The notes under the pieces: model-generated
Database searches by the model: none
Seen by the model: the letters and a program-made list of their open reading frames with translations, nothing else
What the model was told of the DNA's origin: nothing
Assembly: GCA_030740335.1 (NCBI GenBank)
Contig: JASLXL010000158.1
Location: forward strand, 1-11,982
From: SAR202 cluster bacterium
Lineage (GTDB): Bacteria > Chloroflexota > Dehalococcoidia > SAR202 > CAJWER01
DNA: 11,982 bases
Direction of reading: 5' to 3'
Position numbers and translations under genes: made by a program
Shown here: piece after piece, positions 6,475-11,982 of the stretch
Position numbering within the stretch: the first letter of the stretch is position 1
How the letters are laid out: every line of letters begins with the position of its first letter

Positions 6475-7467
6475 TCAGTCTATCTTCGTCCGTGAGTGAT
6501 CCAGCACCGCTGGATTCACCAGGTTGTCCGGCATCTTGCCCTGGAATATGCTGACCACCTCACCCGCCGCTCGCTCCTCCAGTTCCAGCACTGCCTCCTG
6601 CGAGAAAAAGGCTGTGTGTGGTGTAATAATCACATTTTCGAGCTGCGAAATGCGATGATCTAGTGGCGGATCAACGTCCACCAGCACGTCCAGGCCGGCC
6701 CCGGCGATCTGCCCTGACGTGAGCGCGTCGTAAAGGGCGTCCTCGTCGATGAGTCCACCCCGTGCGGCGTTGATCAGGAATGAGTCTGGCCGCATCCGCG
6801 CGAACTCGTCCTTGCCCATCATGCCCTGGGTCTGTGGCATCAGCGGCGAGTGGAGCGTCACGAATTCTGATTCACCTAGCAGCTCTGGCAGTTCCATCTT
6901 CACCGCGCCGACTTCCTGTGCCGCCTCTGCTGTCACGAACGGATCAGCCACCAAGAGCTGCAAACCGAAGGCGCGTGCCCGGTCAGCCACGGCCCGTCCG
7001 ATGCGACCAAAGCCGACGATGCCCAGTTTCTTGCCCTCCAGCCGCATGATTCGCATACCGAGCCCCTCGGTACCCCACCCTTTCGTCTTCGTTGCGCGGT
7101 CGAAGAACACGATGCGGCGGTTCCAGGAAAGCAGCATGGCCATGACGTGGTCCGACACCTCGGGGATGCAGTAGTCAGGCACGTATGTTACCGCAATGCC
7201 TAGCTCGGTCGCCGTGTCCACGTCGATGTTGTCCACACCCACGCCGTAGCGTCCGATCACCACACACTTCTCCGCCGCCCGAACCACCCGCTCGGTGACC
7301 TTTGCGAAGCACGTCAGTATCCCATCGACATCCTTCGCCAGCTCCACCAGCGTGTCTTCGTCGCCATTCGGGGCAACGATGATCATAGCGCCGCCCGCAG
7401 CCAGCACGGCCTTCTCAGGCTCCACACTGGGCCATACATAGTCGGTAATCAGCACCTTTTTGGTCAT
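6475..7467 (-). CDS. D-2-hydroxyacid dehydrogenase (phosphoglycerate dehydrogenase-like)
   Basis: This 330-residue enzyme belongs to the NAD-dependent D-isomer 2-hydroxyacid dehydrogenase family, which reduces 2-keto acids such as hydroxypyruvate or oxidises 3-phosphoglycerate. The nucleotide fold is GIVGFGRIGRAV (149-160), with Asp175 at the end of the following strand (NAD type). The catalytic Arg236 lies in NAARGGL and His284 in TPHTAF. The usual catalytic Glu of the 'xEP' motif appears as Asp266 (VDVDPP). There is no C-terminal ACT domain, so it is not a full serine-pathway SerA. AAGGAG at 7476-7481 lies 8 nt before the ATG. It is the last gene of the minus-strand cluster, 18 nt behind the corrinoid activator, hence likely co-transcribed. 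It could handle a 2-keto or 2-hydroxy acid linked to C1 metabolism, but the substrate is not determined by sequence. Confidence 0.92.
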   Translation of the reverse strand: MTKKVLITDYVWPSVEPEKAVLAAGGAMIIVAPNGDEDTLVELAKDVDGILTCFAKVTERVVRAAEKCVVIGRYGVGVDNIDVDTATELGIAVTYVPDYCIPEVSDHVMAMLLSWNRRIVFFDRATKTKGWGTEGLGMRIMRLEGKKLGIVGFGRIGRAVADRARAFGLQLLVADPFVTAEAAQEVGAVKMELPELLGESEFVTLHSPLMPQTQGMMGKDEFARMRPDSFLINAARGGLIDEDALYDALTSGQIAGAGLDVLVDVDPPLDHRISQLENVIITPHTAFFSQEAVLELEERAAGEVVSIFQGKMPDNLVNPAVLDHSRTKID

Positions 7468-7485
7468 CTACGAGTCTCCTTTGCG

Positions 7486-9105
7486 CTAAAGAGCCGAGCC
7501 CATGGGCTCGAACATGCAGCCGTCGACGAAAATATCGAAGAAGTCGGGTGTGGTTTCCAGTTCCACGTGCTCGATCTGGCTGGACATATCTTCGATGACC
7601 TGCCGCATCCGTGTGGACCGCAGCATGATCGTGGCCCCTTCCAGGGCGGCGTTACCGACCTTCGCTACACGTTCCTGCGGGACGTTGGCGATGAAGCCGA
7701 TACGCACAGCGTTGGCCACATCGACATAGTTGGCGAAGCCGCCCGCCAGGTACAATTGCGAAATACCCTCTGGGGGCACGCCGTATCGCCGCAGCACTAT
7801 GCGCTGCCCGCAATAGTTGGCCGACTTGGCCTGCGCCAGCGCACTGACATCCGATCGTGATACCAACATCCCGTTCTCAGGCGCGAAATAGAAGCTATCC
7901 GACCCGTCGTCGAACACACCCAGCTGGTTCATGGTCCCTGTGCGTCTCAACTCGGCCAGAAGGTCCACGAGCCCGGAGCCGCATATCCCCTGGGGCTGCC
8001 CTCCACCGATCGTCGTGTATTGCGCCTTGCCGTCCACGATCTTAACGGTCTCGACGGCTCCCTCGTACCCGGGCATCCCGTACGTGATCTCACCGCCCTC
8101 GAAGGCCGGCCCCGCCGGACATGACGCCGCCATCAGCCGGTGTCGATTGCCCACTATGACCTCCGTGTTTGTTCCGACATCCACCAGCATTACGGTCTCG
8201 TCCGTTTCGTCCATGCCGATGGCCAGCAGGTCGGCTGCCACATCCGAGCCCACGTGGCAGCCGATCAGGGGGCCGCTGTAGACGTTGGCCCCGGGGAATA
8301 CGCGTAGGCCCAACTCCTTTGCGGTCACATTGATGGCGGTCGAGTCTCGCTCGCCATCCTCCACCGCTAGCTCGATCAGCGACTTGTACGGTCTCTCCCC
8401 GACGGACTGCACGTCCACTCCGAACAGAATGTCGCGCATCGTCGTGTTGCCCACCAGCACAACGTCGTAGATGCGCCTTCGGTGGAAGCGGAGTTGGCGG
8501 CTCATCTCGCCAACCTCGAAATTGATCGAGGAGAGCATCACCTGCTGAAGCTCGCCCGTGTATGGGCCTCCGTCATAGGAGATACGGTGCATGATGTCGC
8601 TGCCGCCGAACTTCTGTGGATTCTCGAACGACGCGGTGTGGATAGTCTCGCCCGACTCAAGGTCCACCAGATTGAGGACTACGGTGGTGGTGCCGACATC
8701 GATCGCAAGGCCATATATCTGCCCGCGGTACGCATCTACGCGTTCGTTGCCTATGTAGACATCCTCTCCTCGACGGCTCACCAGGGGCTCCAGCTCGACA
8801 TCGCGACCGACGGACTCGGTGAGGATCCGCGGCTGGCGGCGCAGCACCGCGAACTCGATGTTTGCCGAGGTATCTTGAACCCGTGCCCTACAGGCAAGAC
8901 GATAGTTGTCCCTGAGAAACTCCTCGGAGGCTTCCGGCGGCGATAGCGCGTACAGCCCTTGCTTCACCTCCACGATGCACTCATGGCACTCGCCACTCCG
9001 TCCGCAAGAGGTGGGTACCCTTACGTCCAGGGAGTCGGCATAATCGAACAGGCTCTTGCCAGATACCAGGTTAAGCGTATTGTCGCCGTAGTGGAGCGGG
9101 CTCAC
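7486..9105 (-). CDS. 2Fe-2S ferredoxin / ASKHA-domain corrinoid activator (RACo/RamA-like, DUF4445 family)
   Basis: This 539-residue protein reductively reactivates corrinoid proteins by returning inactive Co(II) to Co(I), at the cost of ATP in known members. The N-terminal domain carries a plant-type 2Fe-2S set: Cys34, Cys40, Cys43 and Cys72 (PTSCGRSGECHEC...LACRA). The ASKHA ATPase follows with AIDVGTTTV (134-142), the family stretch SFENPQKFGGSDIMHRIS (159-176), VDVGTNTEV (308-316), GGGQPQGICGSGLVDLL (367-383) and LAGGFANY (453-460). Many relatives exceed 600 residues, so this one is short. The start is GTG at 9105, overlapping the stop of the upstream small ORF as GTGA. No separate Shine-Dalgarno is evident, so translational coupling is likely. 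The corrinoid protein and two methyltransferases in the same cluster are its expected partners. Confidence 0.93.
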   Translation of the reverse strand: MSPLHYGDNTLNLVSGKSLFDYADSLDVRVPTSCGRSGECHECIVEVKQGLYALSPPEASEEFLRDNYRLACRARVQDTSANIEFAVLRRQPRILTESVGRDVELEPLVSRRGEDVYIGNERVDAYRGQIYGLAIDVGTTTVVLNLVDLESGETIHTASFENPQKFGGSDIMHRISYDGGPYTGELQQVMLSSINFEVGEMSRQLRFHRRRIYDVVLVGNTTMRDILFGVDVQSVGERPYKSLIELAVEDGERDSTAINVTAKELGLRVFPGANVYSGPLIGCHVGSDVAADLLAIGMDETDETVMLVDVGTNTEVIVGNRHRLMAASCPAGPAFEGGEITYGMPGYEGAVETVKIVDGKAQYTTIGGGQPQGICGSGLVDLLAELRRTGTMNQLGVFDDGSDSFYFAPENGMLVSRSDVSALAQAKSANYCGQRIVLRRYGVPPEGISQLYLAGGFANYVDVANAVRIGFIANVPQERVAKVGNAALEGATIMLRSTRMRQVIEDMSSQIEHVELETTPDFFDIFVDGCMFEPMGSAL

Positions 9106-9320
9106 TGCGCCACCGCGTCGCCATTCCCCGATCGGTCCGCCATCACCTTGGATCCGCTGAGAACATCGAGTACGGTGTCGTAGCGTCCGAACTGCGGCAT
9201 AAAGTACACGCCGTCAACTATCCCGGACACCTCATAAAGCTGAGTGCCTATGGCGCCGTCCCACAGGAGTGGACCGGCCTCAAGCCGCTCTGCAAAGACT
9301 ACGCGTCGTGAAGCTGGCAT
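9102..9320 (-). CDS. Small 72-aa protein resembling the N-terminus of homocysteine S-methyltransferases
   Basis: The ORF reads VFAERLEAGPLLWDGAIGTQ near its start. This matches the opening 'F.ERL..GPLL.DGAMGTQL' of MetH/MmuM-type methyltransferases, where the domain is about 300 residues. Here the remaining 42 residues (GVYFMPQFGRYDTVLDVL and a polar tail) do not follow that family, and the zinc-binding cysteines are absent. Its stop overlaps the GTG of the corrinoid activator by four bases, which favours real translation and coupling. No convincing ribosome site precedes the ATG at 9320, so the start is uncertain. It is either a truncated paralogue kept for coupling, or a genuine small partner of the corrinoid system. 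Confidence 0.55.
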   Translation of the reverse strand: MPASRRVVFAERLEAGPLLWDGAIGTQLYEVSGIVDGVYFMPQFGRYDTVLDVLSGSKVMADRSGNGDAVAQ

Positions 9321-9438
9321 CGGTCTGTATAGGCCTTTTTCGGAAGGAATAGAAAGGTAGACATGTTATGTGAGGGACAGCACACCCCGATCACACGGAA
9401 CCCAGCCCCGCCCGACTAAGCGTGCGCAGACCAGCACC
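9321..9438. other. Intergenic gap inside the corrinoid cluster
   Basis: This 118-nt stretch separates the 80-aa cysteine protein from the 72-aa ORF. I see no clear promoter, hairpin or T-run on the minus strand, so read-through from upstream is the simplest view. Confidence 0.4.
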
Positions 9439-9681
9439 CTATGTTTCCCAGGCTAGACGGTAGTCCAGGTCGTCGCTGCCGGTGCAGATGAACGCCTCGC
9501 CGTCGGGCACTGTGTGGTCCTGGTTGCGACACCCGAAGGCGGCCGTACAGCGGTTCTCGACGCTCTTGTACGGACAGCGCCAAGTCGAGATCTCGTTCGT
9601 TGTCTGCGAGATACCTTCGAAGATACTGTGCAGACGCGCTATCGAGGCCTCATAGCGTGCTCTATCAACGCCGTGGTCCAA
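9439..9681 (-). CDS. Small four-cysteine protein of unknown function in the corrinoid cluster
   Basis: This 80-residue protein begins with a helical, charged stretch (1-30). It then has four cysteines in an ordered pattern, Cys36, Cys45, Cys51 and Cys66 (WRCPYKS, NRCTAAFGCRNQ, AFICTGSDDLDYR). This spacing suits binding of a metal, an Fe-S cluster or zinc. It ends in LDYRLAWET. There is no signal peptide or membrane segment. The start is TTG at 9681, supported by AGGAG at 9691-9695 with 9-nt spacing; the nearby ATG at 9687 is out of frame. It follows the corrinoid protein by 78 nt on the same strand. The cysteine pattern and position suggest a corrinoid, methyltransferase or redox accessory. 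I do not recognise a named family, so the role is inference. Confidence 0.75.
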   Translation of the reverse strand: MDHGVDRARYEASIARLHSIFEGISQTTNEISTWRCPYKSVENRCTAAFGCRNQDHTVPDGEAFICTGSDDLDYRLAWET

Positions 9682-9759
9682 ACGTCATCGCTCCTGGGGG
9701 GTGAGGGACACCGCCAATGGCCCCGAATCAGAACCCACTGAGTGGAGGAGCCCGCTTGA

Positions 9760-10515
9760 CTACTCGGGAGGCGCCGTACCGTTCACCCCGACCCCTAGCA
9801 ACTCCTTGGCCATGTCGACGCATGAGATTGCGTCCTTGCCATAGCCATCCGCTCCCATGTCCTCGGCGAACTCCTGGGTAACCGGCGCACCTCCAACCAT
9901 GATCTTGACGTCCTCGCGCATCCCCTCGTCCTCGAACGCCTGGATCGTGCGACCCATGTTCGGCATTGTCGTCGTTAAGAGAGCTGACATGCCCAGCACG
10001 TCTGCTTCGTGCTCCGTCACGGCGTCCATGAACTCCTCGGGCTTGGTATCGACGCCGAGATCGTGAACCGTGAAGCCCGATCCGCGGAGCATCATGATGC
10101 ACAGATTCTTGCCGATATCGTGGAGATCGCCCTTCACAGTACCCATGACGACCGTGCCGACTGGCTCGATGCCAGACGCCGACAGGATCGGGTCGATGTG
10201 GACCATGCCTGCCTTCATCGCACGTGCTGAGATCAAAACCTCGGGAACGAAGATGATGTTGTCACGAAACTTGATCCCCACAATCGCCATACCGGCTATG
10301 AGTCCTTCGTCGAGCACGGTGTTAGCGTCGAAGCCATCTCTGAGGGCCTGCGCGGTCATCCGGTCGACCTCGTGCTGATCGCCCTTGATCAGGGCATAGG
10401 CAAGCTCATGCATCAGAGGGTCAGTGCCCTCGAAAAGTGAGCGAATATGCTTCACCTCGAAGGGCTTCGTCACGTACTGGATCTCCTGCTCAAGTCCCTC
10501 ATGGTCGGTGGTCAA
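9760..10515 (-). CDS. Corrinoid (methylcobalamin-binding) protein, MtbC/MttC-like
   Basis: This 251-residue protein carries the methyl group on cobalt between two methyltransferases. Residues 30-115 form the helical cap domain (ELAYALIKGD, FVPEVLISARAMKAGM). Residues 118-240 form the B12 Rossmann domain with the base-off signature KGDLHDIGKN (128-137), whose His132 is the lower cobalt ligand. SALL at 177-180 and GGAP at 208-211 hold the nucleotide tail. The start is TTG at 10515, chosen because GGAGG (10522-10526) lies 6 nt away; the next ATG (in GACCATGAG) is out of frame. A roughly 25-residue N-terminal extension precedes the cap. It lies 110 nt downstream of the pterin-binding methyltransferase and upstream of the activator. 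The substrate-specific methyltransferase that loads it is not visible in the window. Confidence 0.94.
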   Translation of the reverse strand: MTTDHEGLEQEIQYVTKPFEVKHIRSLFEGTDPLMHELAYALIKGDQHEVDRMTAQALRDGFDANTVLDEGLIAGMAIVGIKFRDNIIFVPEVLISARAMKAGMVHIDPILSASGIEPVGTVVMGTVKGDLHDIGKNLCIMMLRGSGFTVHDLGVDTKPEEFMDAVTEHEADVLGMSALLTTTMPNMGRTIQAFEDEGMREDVKIMVGGAPVTQEFAEDMGADGYGKDAISCVDMAKELLGVGVNGTAPPE

Positions 10516-10521
10516 TTGCCG

Positions 10522-10526
10522 CCTCC
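10522..10526 (-). promoter_or_regulatory. Ribosome binding site deciding the TTG start of the corrinoid protein
   Basis: GGAGG on the minus strand sits 6 nt before TTG at 10515-10513. No in-frame ATG lies nearby, so this site fixes the non-ATG start. Confidence 0.65.
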
Positions 10527-10625
10527 ACTGTCGCGTTGTTTCATTGGATTTCCAGTAGTCAATTATTCGGTGGCAGGGCCAGGTTTGTCAATCATTGCAG
10601 CTACGGGATGGGACCTTAAGGAGTC

Positions 10626-11666
10626 CTATCCGAGCTTGCCGTCCCGGAACGCCTGGATATAGTTCATGCAGAAATCGTCGTTTCCCGAAAGCATGTCAAT
10701 GGCTAGCTTCACCGGCTCTGATCTCGAGTCCAGGTCAAACACCGCCCCCATCTTGCTCTGGATGGGATCGATGATCCCGCTGTCGATCCCTGCCTCCAGC
10801 GCCATGTAGATGAAGGTGTCGTTAATTAGCTTGCGCCGGGGCAGGCCAAATGAAACATTGCTCAGACCTCCTGTGATATGAATCTCTTTGCCATAAACTT
10901 CTCGCAGCTTCCGGACGGCGTCGAAAAAGTGATTGCCATAGGTTGGGTCGACGGATATCGGGAACGCCAGCGGGTCGACGAAGACATCTCCCAGCGCCAC
11001 ATCTTTGCTTCGAACGGACTCCATGACCTTGGCCACATTCTCGACCCGTTCCACGTCATCGGACGGCATGCCAGAGGCGCCGGACGCAGTGATTATCACC
11101 CTGGCGTCGTGCTCCTTGACGAGGTCCAGTGTGTTGATCCGTTCCAGCGCGACCGAGTTGACGATTGGCCTGCCGGCGCGGCCATCAGACTCTGCCAGCC
11201 CCTCGGCAATGATCTCCACATTGGAGGAGTCCATGCTCAGGGGCAGCGGCGAGACCGACTGCGTCGTAGCTACCAGCCATCTCATGCCCCGGAACTGCAC
11301 GTCCAGCTTCGGTGAGATTTCGTCCACGTTCAGGTCCAGGTAATCGGCGCCCGCCCGTACCTGCCGTCTGACCTCGGCGTGAATGTAGGCCGCACCCTCT
11401 TCCTGCTCCGAAGGGTCGTCTCCGATGCCCTTCATAATTGCGATCAGGAAGTGCTTTATCTGCCCCAGGTCGTACGGCTGGGTCTTTTTGTACCATTCGG
11501 GCACGGTCAAAAGCCGGTCCTCGCCCGACTCTCCCTTGAACGGCACTACCTCGGTACCGTCATCGAGAGTTTTCGCCTTCCGCCCGTTGCGCAAGACGAC
11601 GCGCGTTGCATGGATGTTCTCTCCGATCGACGTGAACTGTTTCGGTGAATCAATTACTCTGGGCAT
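10626..11666 (-). CDS. Pterin-binding methyltransferase (methylcorrinoid:tetrahydrofolate type, MtgA/MeTr-like)
   Basis: This 346-residue protein has the dihydropteroate-synthase-like barrel used to pass methyl groups between corrinoids and tetrahydrofolate. Visible pterin-site landmarks are IGENIHATR (14-22), DYLDLNVDEIS (108-118), PLSMDSSN (142-149), IVNSVALER (168-176), DVFVDPLAFPI (227-237) and ITGGLSNVSFGLP (264-276), with Asp111, Asp146, Asn170, Asp231 and Asn270 in the expected places. Residues 25-65 form an insertion not found in short CFeSP methyltransferases (about 262-270 aa). The C-terminus is also extended, which explains the greater length. ATG at 11666 is preceded by AGGA at 7-nt spacing. 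Its place between a UroD-family protein and the corrinoid protein fits the second half-reaction, methyl-Co(III) plus THF to methyl-THF, though the reverse direction is possible. Confidence 0.92.
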   Translation of the reverse strand: MPRVIDSPKQFTSIGENIHATRVVLRNGRKAKTLDDGTEVVPFKGESGEDRLLTVPEWYKKTQPYDLGQIKHFLIAIMKGIGDDPSEQEEGAAYIHAEVRRQVRAGADYLDLNVDEISPKLDVQFRGMRWLVATTQSVSPLPLSMDSSNVEIIAEGLAESDGRAGRPIVNSVALERINTLDLVKEHDARVIITASGASGMPSDDVERVENVAKVMESVRSKDVALGDVFVDPLAFPISVDPTYGNHFFDAVRKLREVYGKEIHITGGLSNVSFGLPRRKLINDTFIYMALEAGIDSGIIDPIQSKMGAVFDLDSRSEPVKLAIDMLSGNDDFCMNYIQAFRDGKLG

Positions 11667-11756
11667 CTATTGTCCTGGTGCTTTTGGCGCGGCCGTAAAA
11701 TCGGGTTCTGGGGGCTGAGTTTTGGGTCTGTGACCACTACCCAACATGCATGGACT

Positions 11757-11982
11757 CTAGTCCTGGTGTTCCGCGGTCCAGTCCTTAACGGCCTGCGGTA
11801 TCTCCAGCAGGTTCTCAAGTCTGGTCGCCAGCGGTATGGCACACTCGGGTGCGATCATATTCACCCCGGCGTCCATACACCGGTACACTTCTTGCCGCAC
11901 CTCGGCAGGGCCACGAGCGTACAGGGTCTCGGGGTTATTGATATTGCCTACCAGGCCCATTCGCCCATCGACGATGTCCATC
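11757..11982 (-). CDS. UroD-family methyltransferase, C-terminal end only (5' part outside window)
   Basis: The last 75 codons or so of a gene enter from the right edge. The end reads LVGNINNPETLYARGPAEVR, then a MDAGVNMIAPECAIP stretch and TRLENLLEIPQAVKDW. This is the closing strand and helix of the uroporphyrinogen decarboxylase superfamily, including the corrinoid methyltransferases MtaA, MtbA and CmuA. The Cys in PECAIP matches the last zinc ligand of those methyltransferases. True HemE would not be expected in a corrinoid cluster, so a methyltransferase is the better call. A methionine codon at the window edge is internal, not the start. The next gene begins 90 nt downstream of its TAG. 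Confidence 0.85.
   Translation of the reverse strand, partial: MDIVDGRMGLVGNINNPETLYARGPAEVRQEVYRCMDAGVNMIAPECAIPLATRLENLLEIPQAVKDWTAEHQD

Noticed and set aside
9735..9745. Short palindrome CCACTGAGTGG between the corrinoid and cysteine-protein genes
   Set aside because: Five-base arms with a single central base are too short for a hairpin and easily arise by chance.
11667..11756. Possible promoter or riboswitch in the gap before the pterin methyltransferase
   Set aside because: No -35/-10 pair, cobalamin-riboswitch core or stable hairpin could be recognised in the 90 nt.

Overview
The window looks like chromosomal DNA from an uncultured, moderately GC-rich bacterium. The best guess is Chloroflexota of the SAR202/Dehalococcoidia type. 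This rests on gene content, not on a marker gene: an RskA-type sigma/anti-sigma remnant beside a secreted protein, an enolase-superfamily sugar-acid enzyme, Zn-alcohol and short-chain dehydrogenases, and a corrinoid C1-transfer cluster with an ASKHA-type activator. No rRNA, tRNA, IS element or CRISPR array was recognised.

Left part (1-2471). On the minus strand lies a secreted protein whose 3' end runs off the window. It has a signal peptide, a beta-rich domain, an EF-hand-like Asp-rich loop and a Pro/Thr tail encoded by a G-quadruplex-like tract. Upstream of it is a decayed ECF sigma factor. Region 2 is readable in one frame with an internal TAG, and region 4 follows in another frame. It is fused in frame to the C-terminal half of an RskA-like anti-sigma factor, which is itself frameshifted. 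The fusion has lost the anti-sigma N-terminus and its membrane segment.

Middle part (2322-6462), plus strand. A 10-bp inverted repeat and a consensus-like promoter lead into a Zn-dependent alcohol dehydrogenase with a TTG start. After a 289-nt gap containing two hairpins come a mandelate-racemase/enolase-superfamily protein, an 87-nt imperfect inverted repeat, an SDR oxidoreductase and a macro-domain ADP-ribose hydrolase. The dehydrogenases and the enolase-superfamily enzyme fit catabolism of sugar acids or hydroxy acids.

Right part (6475-11982), minus strand, convergent with the middle part. In transcription order it encodes a UroD-family methyltransferase (C-terminus only), a pterin-binding methyltransferase, a corrinoid protein, an 80-aa four-cysteine protein of unknown role, a 72-aa ORF resembling the start of homocysteine methyltransferases, a 2Fe-2S/ASKHA corrinoid activator coupled to it by a GTGA overlap, and a D-2-hydroxyacid dehydrogenase. 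Together these form a corrinoid-dependent demethylation module: a methyl group goes from an unknown donor to the corrinoid protein and then to tetrahydrofolate, with the activator rescuing Co(II). The methyl donor cannot be read from this window. The two small ORFs are the least explained parts of the module.
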